This document shows, piece by piece, positions 14,381 to 22,369 of a stretch of DNA of 64,000 nt. Location: the IMG/VR virus record IMGVR_UViG_3300025928_000007, positions 1 through 64,000 of that record, one strand, 5' to 3'. Made by a program: the position numbers and the translations under genes. The stretch comes from a virus. Under the pieces are notes generated by a model. That model did no database searches. It was not told the DNA's origin and worked only from the letters and a program-made list of their open reading frames with translations. Positions within the stretch are counted from its first letter, which is position 1. Every line of letters begins with the position of its first letter.

Positions 14381-14833
14381 ATGGAGGACTTCGAGGACGT
14401 GACGCCCACCCGGGCGATCCGTGAAGGATTCCGCTGGTTCCCCGCCGTCGTCATCCTGGGCGTCCTGGCTAGCGCCGTCATCGCGGTGCTGGTGATCGGC
14501 TGGCTGTTCCTGGGCTGGTTCACCGGCCAGCAGGCCGCGAACCGGGACTACTCCATCACGGTCCACAGCCAGGGCTATCAGACCACGCTGATCCAGACGA
14601 TGACCAGCAGGCTCCAGGACATCAGCGACATCGGCGTGACACGATCCGGCGAACCGGCCAACTCCCCGATGCAGGCACCCCAGCGCGCACAGCAGTTGTC
14701 CGCGCTCCGGACGTTCTGCACCGACGCCGCACAACTCACCAGCGGCAACCCCGCCGCATCCCAGTTGTACCCCATCGCGGCAGCCAACTGTCTCGCTGGG
14801 ACCGTCATCCCCAACCCACCGCTCGTGAAGTAG
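14381..14833 (+). CDS. membrane protein
   Basis: This 150-residue protein has one long hydrophobic segment at about residues 21-48 after a charged N-terminus. The C-terminal part is polar and contains two or three cysteines, likely facing outside. It sits in one transcription unit with the lipoprotein gene 13 nt downstream. A joint role at the cell surface is inferred. Confidence 0.6.
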   Translation: MEDFEDVTPTRAIREGFRWFPAVVILGVLASAVIAVLVIGWLFLGWFTGQQAANRDYSITVHSQGYQTTLIQTMTSRLQDISDIGVTRSGEPANSPMQAPQRAQQLSALRTFCTDAAQLTSGNPAASQLYPIAAANCLAGTVIPNPPLVK

Positions 14834-14846
14834 AGAGGCACCACTG

Positions 14847-15533
14847 ATGAGGTACGTCAACAGAAGGTCAATCAGCGCAGGTCTCGGTGTCCTGGCCGCC
14901 GTTGCGTTCATCGCCGGATGTAACAGCGGAAACAACGACACCACCGCCGAGAACGCCCAGGCCACCGCCGGGATCAGGCAGATCCTCCACAATCAGCCCG
15001 TGCCCGTGTTCCCGAGGTCGGACATGCGCGCATCGCTGACAACCGTGGAGGCCGTGCAGGCGCTGGGCGGCCCTACTACGTCCTTCATGATGCCGATGGG
15101 CTCAGGCGGCACGGGGGTTGACCCCATCGATGCCTGCGCATCCGAGGGTTTCCCGATCCCGTTCGGGACCGAACTGTCGAACCCGACCCAGATCAGCAAC
15201 ATCGACACCGCGACCAACAAGGATCTGGGCGGCACCGGTAACGTGATCGACCAGATGGACCCGAACGGGGTCTATGCCGGTGGCAACTCATCCGGCACCT
15301 ACGTCATGTGCGTCACCGCCAGCGGCAAGGCATCCCCGCGCTACTGGGAAGGCCCCGTCGAGACCGTGCCAGGCTCCGCCAACTGGAACACGACGACCCA
15401 CTCCGTGGTCACCTTCGGCCCGCAGAATCTGCCGATCTGCACCCTTGAGGGCAGCGGCAAGGGCGCTCACTACAACTGCACGCTGCCGCCTGGCGCGAAG
15501 CAGAACCGTCACGTTCCCACCATCCACAGCTAG
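14847..15533 (+). CDS. predicted lipoprotein
   Basis: This 228-residue protein has a signal sequence (RR pair, hydrophobic residues 11-23) ending in a lipobox-like AFIAGC, with lipidated Cys at residue 25. The mature region is Thr/Ser/Asn/Gly-rich with several cysteines. Phage lipoproteins often change the host surface and can exclude superinfecting phages; that role is only a suggestion here. No family was recognised. Confidence 0.65.
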   Translation: MRYVNRRSISAGLGVLAAVAFIAGCNSGNNDTTAENAQATAGIRQILHNQPVPVFPRSDMRASLTTVEAVQALGGPTTSFMMPMGSGGTGVDPIDACASEGFPIPFGTELSNPTQISNIDTATNKDLGGTGNVIDQMDPNGVYAGGNSSGTYVMCVTASGKASPRYWEGPVETVPGSANWNTTTHSVVTFGPQNLPICTLEGSGKGAHYNCTLPPGAKQNRHVPTIHS

Positions 15534-15578
15534 TCACACACCAGCCCATCCGGGCACGACAGAAACGAGGCACGTACG

Positions 15579-16019
15579 ATGGCAACCGCCAAGGCAGGAC
15601 CCCGCAAGACCGCCCGCAACGTCACCCTCAAGCTCACCGAGGGCGAGGCAGAGCTTCTGCTCGCACTCACGAGCATGGTGGGCGGACGCCGCTCACACAG
15701 CCCGCGCAAGTACGCGGAGCGCGTGCGTGTGGCCCTCGAAGCCGCCCTCGGCTACAACTACGAGAGCACCGACGCCTACCACCTGGGTCTGGGATCGGTC
15801 GAGTTCTTCGACTACGACAACCACCCGCACATCACCGAGGGCATGCGGCACCGCGCTCTCCTGGAGTCGGCTGGTGTGCAACTGCATGCCGAGTTCGACC
15901 CGAGGTTCGAGGACGTAAGGACTGTCCTCGACCACACCACCGAACTGGTGGAGTTCCTGGAGAGCCTGGCAGCGAGTGTCGGCGGCCAGAACGCCGGGGT
16001 CGTGTACCTGCCTGCCTGA
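15579..16019 (+). CDS. hypothetical protein
   Basis: This 146-residue protein has a basic N-terminus (KAGPRKTARN) then a short helix resembling ribbon-helix-helix-type starts (VTLKLTEGEAELLLAL). It continues with Asp/His/Tyr-rich sequence. The start is preceded by AAACGAGGCACG. DNA binding is possible but unproven. Confidence 0.55.
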   Translation: MATAKAGPRKTARNVTLKLTEGEAELLLALTSMVGGRRSHSPRKYAERVRVALEAALGYNYESTDAYHLGLGSVEFFDYDNHPHITEGMRHRALLESAGVQLHAEFDPRFEDVRTVLDHTTELVEFLESLAASVGGQNAGVVYLPA

Positions 16020-16052
16020 GTCGATCCCGCAACGAAGTACACGGAGGACGCC

Positions 16053-16406
16053 ATGACAACCCCACCTCGACCACCGAGAGGGGAAAGCGATCTGGAACGA
16101 GAGCGCGACGAGCGCGCTACCTGGACGCCGCCCCCGGGTTACGTGGCTCCTGGTGTCCTTGATGGTGTAGCCGACCCGGACGAGCGCGATCCGGTGTTCG
16201 GCTACCCACCAGGGATGCCCTCAGGAAGCCCTGGGATGGACCCTGAGACCCTCGCAGAGCTTACGGGTGTCCTGAGTAACGCCCGCCACGTGTACAGCGC
16301 AGCGCGCGTCTCAGGCTTCTCCGATGACCAGGCGTTCCGGTTCGCACTGCACCACTATGAAATGATGGTCCGGATCAGCATGGAGGCGGCACGTGGACGG
16401 GATTGA
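16053..16406 (+). CDS. hypothetical protein
   Basis: This 117-residue protein has a Pro/Arg/Glu-rich first half, probably disordered, and a helical second half (NARHVYSAARVSGFSDDQAF). Ribosome site GGAGG upstream. No family was recognised. Confidence 0.55.
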   Translation: MTTPPRPPRGESDLERERDERATWTPPPGYVAPGVLDGVADPDERDPVFGYPPGMPSGSPGMDPETLAELTGVLSNARHVYSAARVSGFSDDQAFRFALHHYEMMVRISMEAARGRD

Positions 16407-16581
16407 GTGCCCATGCCAGTCGCGCCTGGAAGCGCTGGAGAAGCGGCTGGCCGCTCTGGAGGAAGGCGCGAAGGGGATTGACCCCTCAGGTACCACCACC
16501 ATGACCACCCAGACCACCTGGAAGCCATCCTTCGGGTTCACGAACGACCTGAAGCTTACCCCACCGGATGTGAGGGCATGA
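16393..16581 (+). CDS. small coiled-coil protein
   Basis: This 62-residue frame begins at GTG overlapping the preceding gene by 14 nt. A Leu/Glu/Arg heptad segment (RLEALEKRLAALEE) predicts a coiled coil. Function unknown. Confidence 0.5.
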   Translation: MDGIECPCQSRLEALEKRLAALEEGAKGIDPSGTTTMTTQTTWKPSFGFTNDLKLTPPDVRA

Positions 16582-16703
16582 CGATGAAGATACCTAGTGT
16601 CACTACCCTGGCCATCAAGCTCGACATGGGCCAGATCGTCAGAGTGCTCCGTGCCACCGCGAAGCACCTGGCGGCACTGGCCGATGACCTGGAGGAAGCA
16701 TGA
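16578..16703 (+). CDS. very small helical protein
   Basis: This 41-residue frame starts in an ATGA overlap with the previous gene and ends in another with the next. It is helical and Ala/Leu-rich at the C-terminus. The overlap pattern supports translation. Confidence 0.5.
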   Translation: MTMKIPSVTTLAIKLDMGQIVRVLRATAKHLAALADDLEEA

Positions 16704-16858
16704 TCGACACACCCTCGACCGGAGCCTGGACTCAGGGCATCCAGCCAAGCGAGAATGTGCTGAGCGTATTGGAGACCCATGACGTGCTGCTCTATGACGA
16801 GCAGATGAGGCCGTTCGCGGTACTCGTTAAGGTTGACCGGTATGTACCCAATAGTTGA
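16700..16858 (+). CDS. very small hypothetical protein
   Basis: This 52-residue frame is coupled to the previous gene by ATGA and overlaps the SLOG gene by 17 nt. It contains a strand-like end (RPFAVLVKVDRYV). Function unknown. Confidence 0.5.
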   Translation: MIDTPSTGAWTQGIQPSENVLSVLETHDVLLYDEQMRPFAVLVKVDRYVPNS

Positions 16859-17366
16859 CCTGAACGACATCATCTGGCCAGCGGACCTGCGCTGGCACCT
16901 GGGTGTCACCGGCACCCGCAAGCGCACCGAGGACGGTCACCACTTCCCAAGCTACGAGCAGACCTGGGCGATGGAGCAAGTAGTCAACCTCGCCGTCTCG
17001 CATGGTGCCTTCTGGGTACATCATGGCGCATGCACCGGATGGGATGAGGCGGTGGCCCGCTATGTGCGCCATGCCTTCCCGGGGCTGATCACCATCGCGC
17101 ACCCGCCGATCAAGGAAGATCACCTGTCCCGGGCTGCCATCGAGGCTAGCCACATTGTCCACGAGCCCAAGGGCTACCATGTCCGCGACCGTGACATCGC
17201 TGAAGCCAGCGCCTTCCTGCTGGGCGGCCCCGCCTTCGCGGAGCACCACCCACGCTCGAAGTATTCGGGTACCTGGATGACAATCCGCATGGGGCAGAAC
17301 CTCCGCGTCCCCGTCTATGCTTGTGATACGGAAGGAAACGTCCACAACGTCACGGAGGCAGCATGA
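16842..17366 (+). CDS. SLOG-domain (Rossmann-like) protein
   Basis: This 174-residue protein shows the layout of SLOG/DprA-like nucleotide-binding proteins: GVTGTRKR near the N-terminus, then FWVHHGACTGWDEAVARYV, then a strand leading to IAHPP, DRDIAEAS and a final RSKYSGTW stretch. SLOG domains bind nucleotides or nucleic-acid ends and appear in DNA processing and antiphage signalling. Here it lies directly before a PD-(D/E)XK nuclease (ATGA overlap), suggesting a DNA metabolism role. TTG at 16833 is an alternative start. Confidence 0.68.
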   Translation: MYPIVDLNDIIWPADLRWHLGVTGTRKRTEDGHHFPSYEQTWAMEQVVNLAVSHGAFWVHHGACTGWDEAVARYVRHAFPGLITIAHPPIKEDHLSRAAIEASHIVHEPKGYHVRDRDIAEASAFLLGGPAFAEHHPRSKYSGTWMTIRMGQNLRVPVYACDTEGNVHNVTEAA

Positions 17367-18148
17367 CAGCGCCCGATATGAGCGTCAGGACCAACGAGGG
17401 CCGGTTCTACCGACGCCCTGGCAGTCAACTCCTGGTGCCCTCGATCACGAACGTGATCGGCATGAAGAACAAGCCCGGGATTCCCTACTGGGGCTACAAG
17501 CAGATCGGCATGTTCGTGGCCGACAACCTGAGTGCGATCAACCTCCTGGATGGTGACAAGCCTGCGATCATCGACCTGGTGAAGGGTGCGCCGCATCGTG
17601 CCACGGACAAGTCGTCTAACCGTGGCGACCTCGTGCATGACTGGATCGCCCAGCGCATCCACTCCAACGGCGAGTCCCCGACCTTCGAGGACATCGCCGC
17701 GAGCGGTGATAAGGGTGCCATCGGCATGTGGGAGGCATTCCTGCGGGTCGAGGAGACCTACAAGATCAGGTGGCTGTTCGCGGAGACCACCATATGGTCG
17801 GACAAGTACGAGTACGCCGGTACCATCGACTGGATGGCTGAGGTCTTGGGTGCCGTCACCCTCGGAGATACCAAGACCGGCAACAACATCTACCCCGAGG
17901 TAGCCATGCAGGTTGCCGCCGCCGCCGAGGCTGACTACGCCTTTGACGACAACGGCAACAAGTTCCAGCTACCCACGCCCGAGCGATTCGCGGCGCTGCA
18001 TCTGCGCCCGACGTTCGGCCGACTGCACCCACTGGAGAACATCGAGGAAGCATTCAAGGCGTTCCTCGGCCTGCGTGCCGTGTTCCAGTGGGACACTGAG
18101 TTCGCAGAGCAGACCGTCCGCTACAGTCCCAAGATCGAAGTGAGGTAA
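17363..18148 (+). CDS. PD-(D/E)XK nuclease (RecB/Cas4-like)
   Basis: This 261-residue protein carries nuclease-superfamily landmarks: a His in RGDLVHDWI (about residues 85-93), AGTIDWMAEV with the first Asp near residue 157, GDTKTG near 168-173 as the D-x-K motif, and a downstream Gln/Ala-rich helix (VAMQVAAAAEA). This matches RecB-family exonucleases common in actinophage replication modules. It probably processes DNA ends. The Cys ligands of an iron-sulfur cluster, as in Cas4, were not seen. Confidence 0.75.
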   Translation: MTAPDMSVRTNEGRFYRRPGSQLLVPSITNVIGMKNKPGIPYWGYKQIGMFVADNLSAINLLDGDKPAIIDLVKGAPHRATDKSSNRGDLVHDWIAQRIHSNGESPTFEDIAASGDKGAIGMWEAFLRVEETYKIRWLFAETTIWSDKYEYAGTIDWMAEVLGAVTLGDTKTGNNIYPEVAMQVAAAAEADYAFDDNGNKFQLPTPERFAALHLRPTFGRLHPLENIEEAFKAFLGLRAVFQWDTEFAEQTVRYSPKIEVR

Positions 18149-18155
18149 CAGAGGC

Positions 18156-18662
18156 ATGCCAGAGTACACAGTAGCCATCAACATCGGTGGTGTCCAGGTA
18201 GGGGTAGTCACCGCGAGCGTGAACGAACTGACGGAGCAGCTTGCGCTCCTGGAGAAGAACCGTGAGAGGATCGCGGAGCAGTTGGGTGTGCAGGACTCAG
18301 CACCGGCCGCCGAGGACATGCCCCAGAACGAGGCTGAGACGGCTCCTAAGCGCGTAGACCCATGGAGTGGTGACCCAGTACCGGATGACACTCCGAGGCG
18401 CTCAGCGGCCCGCTCAGCGCCGTCTAGGGGCACTTCTGGCGGGGGCTCGGGCAGCGCGCAGGGCACTCGCCAGGACACCGACCGGTTCGGCAACCGCTGG
18501 ACCTTCGGCCTGCCGGATGCGCCATCCTGTGAGCACGGTCCTACGGCCCGCGTGAACGGCACGAGCCAGCAGGGCCGGAAGTACACCGCGTTCAAGTGCG
18601 CGCTCGGCGGCCCGGGTGGTGACTGGCGCAACAAGTGTGACTTCTTCCAGTACCCGGATTGA
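18156..18662 (+). CDS. hypothetical protein with C-terminal Cys/His module
   Basis: This 168-residue protein has three parts: an N-terminal helical region (about residues 15-45), a Pro/Ser/Gly-rich linker, and a C-terminal module with CEHG, FKC and NKC, a probable zinc site. Placement between a nuclease and a RecA-like ATPase suggests a DNA-replication accessory. No family was recognised. Confidence 0.58.
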   Translation: MPEYTVAINIGGVQVGVVTASVNELTEQLALLEKNRERIAEQLGVQDSAPAAEDMPQNEAETAPKRVDPWSGDPVPDDTPRRSAARSAPSRGTSGGGSGSAQGTRQDTDRFGNRWTFGLPDAPSCEHGPTARVNGTSQQGRKYTAFKCALGGPGGDWRNKCDFFQYPD

Positions 18663-18741
18663 AGAAAATGTCAGGTGTGCGCGAGAGCGGTGTGTGAGTG
18701 CCGCTCTCGCTCCGCCTAGGAGGACATAATGACGCCCGAGC

Positions 18742-19635
18742 GTGCAAGCATCGAGTTCCAGCTACTTCTGCTGGGACATGGAGCGCAGATTCGTGAGAAC
18801 ACTGGCAAGAGCGGTCAAGCGGGAGCAGTCCACCGGCCTGGTCCTGCCCACGGTCTACCCCAACCTGGAAGCGGCGACGATCCGGCTGAGGACCGGAGTG
18901 GTATCAATGGTCGTGGGCGAGCCCGGGTCATACAAGTCAACATTCGCCCTGAACTACATGATGGGACTGGTGGATCACAAGATCACCGGCCTGTATGTCA
19001 GCGCCGAGGACGACGAGACGATTGTCGCCACACGGGTGGCCGCTCTCACCACCGGAGACCCCACTGAGGTTGTCGCCGCTAGTGTTCGTGAGGGTGGCTA
19101 CGACCATGTCCTGAAGGACATGTCTCAGTATGTGGCCTTCGAGTTCCGCACGCTGAGTATTGAGCAGATCGCGGAACGGCTGCAAGCCTTCCGTACGGCG
19201 CATGGAGCCTTCCCGGGGGTACTCTATATCGACAACCTGATGTCGATGGTGGATGACCCCACCGACTACCACGGCCAGATGGTGTTCCTGCGTGACCTGT
19301 CCCAGATTGCTCAGACTGCTCCGGACCCGATAGCCATCATGGTGCTGCACCACACCCATGAGCACCCGCCCGAGAAGGAGAAGAAAAAGGACGGCCCGGT
19401 GGTTCGGTCACCGAAGCCACCACCACGCTGGGCGATTCATGGCAAGGTCAGCCAGTTCCCGAAGCTTATCCTCAGCATCGACACCATCGACATCCAGGGC
19501 AATACCTGGAAGCACATGGGTGCCGCACCCGTGAAGAACAACTACGGCTTCCAAGACAAGACCGGCCAGTCGTTCGAGGACTTCTGGGTGGTTCCGGAGT
19601 CTGCTAGGATAAGACCAATGAACGAGTCCGCCTAG
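18742..19635 (+). CDS. RecA/DnaB-type AAA ATPase, helicase candidate
   Basis: This 297-residue protein has Walker A GEPGSYKST at residues 59-67 and Walker B GVLYIDNL near 158-165. Motifs such as GLYVSAEDDE and IMVLHHTHEH match the RecA fold of DnaB-like and RepA-like helicases. It probably unwinds DNA with the primase encoded downstream. The start is uncertain: the best ribosome site (AGGAGG, 18726 region) points to an ATG at 18729 in another frame. GTG at 18742 or ATG at 18778 are the in-frame choices. Confidence 0.72.
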   Translation: MQASSSSYFCWDMERRFVRTLARAVKREQSTGLVLPTVYPNLEAATIRLRTGVVSMVVGEPGSYKSTFALNYMMGLVDHKITGLYVSAEDDETIVATRVAALTTGDPTEVVAASVREGGYDHVLKDMSQYVAFEFRTLSIEQIAERLQAFRTAHGAFPGVLYIDNLMSMVDDPTDYHGQMVFLRDLSQIAQTAPDPIAIMVLHHTHEHPPEKEKKKDGPVVRSPKPPPRWAIHGKVSQFPKLILSIDTIDIQGNTWKHMGAAPVKNNYGFQDKTGQSFEDFWVVPESARIRPMNESA

Positions 19636-19657
19636 GGCTCAAGACAAGGAGACGAAA

Positions 19658-20002
19658 ATGCCAGCAACTGCACCGACCGCAGCGGAGAAGAAGACCGCAG
19701 CCGCAGCACCGAAGGTGTCACCAATCGATGAAGCAGCCGATCTCCTCGCGCGGTATGTCGCCTACCGGCGCAAGCAGCTACGCGACCAGCTTGGTGGCAC
19801 GGGCCAGCAGCGCAGCGGGGCCGCCATGATTCAGGCACGCGAGCGCGAGTCCTTCCTGGCGGAGCTTGATGCCTTCGGCCAGTGGCTGGCTGATGGTGCG
19901 CCCTCCGCTGAGAACGTGCTCACACGGGCGGACAGAGAACTCTACCTGGCGATGCGGGAGCGCGGGCTGCCCCTTCCGGAAGGGATCGAGGACCAGCTAT
20001 GA
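19658..20002 (+). CDS. helical hypothetical protein
   Basis: This 114-residue protein starts with a low-complexity Ala/Lys/Thr stretch, followed by amphipathic helices (DLLARYVAYRRKQLRDQL). AAGGAGACG precedes the ATG. No family was recognised. Confidence 0.55.
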   Translation: MPATAPTAAEKKTAAAAPKVSPIDEAADLLARYVAYRRKQLRDQLGGTGQQRSGAAMIQARERESFLAELDAFGQWLADGAPSAENVLTRADRELYLAMRERGLPLPEGIEDQL

Positions 20003-20208
20003 GGTATACGGATGGCGGCGTGACCTACGAGGACGCTCCCGTCGCGCGGGAGCCAGCCAACCCGAACTGCCGCCATTGCAAGACGCGGGAGATCGTCAGC
20101 GACGGCCATGGAGGGTGGGTACATGCCGATGACTACAAGTACCAGTGTGACCCTAACCCTAAGAGTGGACGCAACACAATGGCGGAGCCAGGTCACCGCC
20201 GTGCGTAG
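19999..20208 (+). CDS. small zinc-ribbon-like protein
   Basis: This 69-residue protein has a CRHC pair and a later YQCD. The start is coupled to the previous stop by ATGA. The 3' end overlaps the next gene by 86 nt. Function unknown. Confidence 0.5.
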   Translation: MRYTDGGVTYEDAPVAREPANPNCRHCKTREIVSDGHGGWVHADDYKYQCDPNPKSGRNTMAEPGHRRA

Positions 20209-20419
20209 GAGAATGCTCGTGGGCGAAATGGAGGACGCCATGCGCAGGCTCACGCCGTGCATGGTTGTCGTGGCCAGCGGGTGGCGTGGTCTTCGTCAGC
20301 ACTATATCGACGCCGCCGCAGAGATCATGCTGTTCGTGGAGGCGGGTGACAATGCAGCCGGTCAAGCGGAAGCGCAGGACCCAGGCACAGATGATGGAGG
20401 CACGGCGGAAGGCGCGTAA
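20123..20419 (+). CDS. hypothetical protein overlapping its neighbours
   Basis: This 98-residue protein begins at an ATG preceded by GGAGGGTGGGTAC. The first part (TLTLRVDATQWRSQV) looks like a structured phage protein. The end overlaps the endonuclease VII gene and is low-complexity. Function unknown. Confidence 0.48.
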   Translation: MPMTTSTSVTLTLRVDATQWRSQVTAVRRRMLVGEMEDAMRRLTPCMVVVASGWRGLRQHYIDAAAEIMLFVEAGDNAAGQAEAQDPGTDDGGTAEGA

Positions 20420-20822
20420 CGCCCGCCGTCACCACCTCAAGACTCAGCACCATATGACCCAGGAACAGTACGACGCTCTACTGGCGTTCCAGGGTGGCGT
20501 GTGTGCGATGTGTCACAGGCCGCCGCAGCCGAACAAGAACCTGCATGTGGATCATGACCATGGTCCTGCCAAGCGCGGCGACCCACTGTGTGACCACCCA
20601 CATGAGCAGTCCTGTTCGAACTGCTGGCGAGCCCTGCTGCACCGGCATTGCAACGACGTGCTCAGCCGTGTGAGGGACTCCCAGGAGACACTTCTCAACG
20701 CGGTGGATGTCCTGCGCAACCCGCCCGCGCAAGCCTGGAGAGCCGCCGTGCCAGGTGCTACGATGGTAGTGCTGACGATGGAGGTAGACGATGCCGGAAC
20801 TGGTCAAGCCAGACCTGGCTAG
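20352..20822 (+). CDS. recombination endonuclease VII-like (HNH/treble-clef)
   Basis: This 156-residue protein matches T4 endonuclease VII-type nucleases: a zinc CxxC in GVCAMC, the core LHVDHDHG, a second Cys pair in SCSNCW, and an LLHRHCNDVL segment replacing the usual N-rich end. Such enzymes resolve Holliday junctions and branched DNA before packaging. ATG at 20352 has GGAGGCGGGTGACA before it. The basic N-terminus (PVKRKRRTQ) suits DNA binding. Confidence 0.8.
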   Translation: MQPVKRKRRTQAQMMEARRKARNARRHHLKTQHHMTQEQYDALLAFQGGVCAMCHRPPQPNKNLHVDHDHGPAKRGDPLCDHPHEQSCSNCWRALLHRHCNDVLSRVRDSQETLLNAVDVLRNPPAQAWRAAVPGATMVVLTMEVDDAGTGQARPG

Positions 20823-21141
20823 GATTCTCGAACACTACGGAGCGGACGTAAGCCGTCTATCACGAATAGGATGGTCGAGGCACAAGGTCAGATGTGTGGT
20901 GCATGATGATCACAACCCGTCGATGTCTGTCAACCTGGGAACAGGGAAGGTCCATTGCTGGTCGTGTGATATGTCAGGCGACGGTTACGACATCATCATG
21001 AGGAAGGAAGGACTGGGTTTCAGTGAAGCAAAGCAGTGGGCAGCCGATAACCTTGGAATCGAAGGCACAGAAGTACGCAGCACATCTGATGGGGGAAAGC
21101 CTGGACGATGGGTTCCTCCCTGGGTGGCGCAGAACGATTAG
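20791..21141 (+). CDS. DNA primase, CHC2 zinc-finger part
   Basis: This 116-residue protein holds the CHC2 zinc finger of DnaG-type primases: C35, H38, C56 and C59, with the conserved context NPSMSVN and HCWSC. It lacks the catalytic Toprim domain, which is encoded in the next, overlapping frame. A primase split between two ORFs is known in several actinophages. Confidence 0.8.
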   Translation: MPELVKPDLARILEHYGADVSRLSRIGWSRHKVRCVVHDDHNPSMSVNLGTGKVHCWSCDMSGDGYDIIMRKEGLGFSEAKQWAADNLGIEGTEVRSTSDGGKPGRWVPPWVAQND

Positions 21142-21769
21142 CTACCTGCGCTCGCGCGGCCTGGATGGTGATGAGGGACGGCGTATCGCGCAGAAGTACC
21201 AGCTTGGGTTCGTGAATCCTGCCGAGCCCGCTGACCGTCGCTTCGCGGAAATGCTTGCCATCCCGTATTACACCCAGGCCGGTGTCGTGGACATCAAGTA
21301 CCGCTGCACCCGTGACCATGACTGCAAGGCGTACGCCCGCGAGCACGACCCGTCCCATGCCAAGTACGGCAAGGCCACCGGCAGCGAGACCTGGATTTTC
21401 AACCCGCGCGCCTTCTTCGAGGCTGATGACACACTCGGCGTGGCAGAGGGTGAGATCGACGCCATTGTCGCGACCGAATACCTGGGCATCCCAACTATCG
21501 GAATCCCGGGCGTAGAAGCCTGGACCGCCTATGGCAAGGTGTGGAAGCACCTGATGCGGGAGGACTATGCACGGGTGCTCGTATTCGTGGACGGCGACGA
21601 GCCCAGCCAGAGTCATCCAGAGGGCGCGGGGTATGAGTTTGCCCGTGCCGTAGCGCAGGATGTTGGCCCCGTGACTCATCTGGTAAGATGTCTTCGTGGT
21701 GAGGATGTGGCCTCAATGGTCGCATCAGGCCGTGGTGACATTCTACGAGAGAGGGCTGGGCTGATCTAA
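21023..21769 (+). CDS. DNA primase, Toprim part
   Basis: This 248-residue protein carries the Toprim signature: the acidic motif VAEGEIDAI and a later VFVDGDEP with the catalytic Asp pair. An N-terminal segment (RRIAQKYQLGFV) matches the linker of DnaG-like primases. It starts with GTG and overlaps the CHC2 gene by 119 nt in a different frame. The two products presumably act as one primase. Confidence 0.78.
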   Translation: MKQSSGQPITLESKAQKYAAHLMGESLDDGFLPGWRRTISYLRSRGLDGDEGRRIAQKYQLGFVNPAEPADRRFAEMLAIPYYTQAGVVDIKYRCTRDHDCKAYAREHDPSHAKYGKATGSETWIFNPRAFFEADDTLGVAEGEIDAIVATEYLGIPTIGIPGVEAWTAYGKVWKHLMREDYARVLVFVDGDEPSQSHPEGAGYEFARAVAQDVGPVTHLVRCLRGEDVASMVASGRGDILRERAGLI

Positions 21770-21973
21770 ATGCCTGATAACGGTTGCAGAGAATCCGACT
21801 GGAATAAGTGTGACGCGCACGCGCGGCATGTAAGCGACAGCGGTCATGAGACGGTGGTGACCTGCGACCTGGAACGCCATGCGGCACCCATGGACACGGA
21901 CGCGCAGCACCATGACCCGCACCTCGGGATCAACTGGACCTATGATGACGATGAGGTCCGGTTTGACGACTGA
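21770..21973 (+). CDS. small acidic His/Asp-rich protein
   Basis: This 67-residue frame starts immediately after the Toprim stop. It has many His and Asp residues and three Cys, possibly metal-binding. No clear ribosome site is visible, so translation may be coupled. Function unknown. Confidence 0.45.
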   Translation: MPDNGCRESDWNKCDAHARHVSDSGHETVVTCDLERHAAPMDTDAQHHDPHLGINWTYDDDEVRFDD

Positions 21974-22148
21974 GGACTGGCGTCCGTTCTGCGGGTATGA
22001 GTACCCGGCGTATCTAGTAGCCGGTGACCCGCCCGTCTGTGTGCGCCCGCTGCACGATGTAGTCTTGGAGAAGCATCAGGACGCAGCCGGGTTCACCTGG
22101 TGGCAGACACAGGAAGTTACAGGAGGCAGACGTGACGACGATCATTAA
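21951..22148 (+). CDS. small hypothetical protein
   Basis: This 65-residue protein is aromatic-rich (DWRPFCGYEYPAYLV, FTWWQ), suggesting a compact domain. The start is uncertain among ATGs at 21942-21951. It overlaps both neighbours slightly. Confidence 0.45.
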   Translation: MRSGLTTEDWRPFCGYEYPAYLVAGDPPVCVRPLHDVVLEKHQDAAGFTWWQTQEVTGGRRDDDH

Positions 22149-22362
22149 CGGTGTGCAGATGATGGACCGAGGCGAAATTTGGTCCGTGAAGCGCACCTCA
22201 ACGGATGGTGTGGAGACCGAGGTCGCCTGCCCGGAGGGCGAGGACGAGGCACGGCTGCTACATAGCGCATTCGGTGGCAAGCTCTGGAAGCGTATCATGT
22301 ACGTCACCGAGGGTGAGGAAGTATCGCCCGAGCCAGCAGTGCCCGCTGACGACCTTCTCTGA
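22132..22362 (+). CDS. small hypothetical protein
   Basis: This 76-residue protein starts at GTG with AGGAGG 6 nt upstream. It seems a mixed alpha/beta fold with an acidic end. No family was recognised. Confidence 0.55.
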   Translation: MTTIINGVQMMDRGEIWSVKRTSTDGVETEVACPEGEDEARLLHSAFGGKLWKRIMYVTEGEEVSPEPAVPADDLL

Positions 22363-22369
22363 GGCGGTC

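Noticed and set aside
18729-19067. 112-residue frame with a strong ribosome site
   Set aside because: Beyond the first residues it reads as Gly/Pro/Arg-rich shadow of the ATPase frame, which carries Walker motifs. The ribosome site anomaly is kept as a finding.
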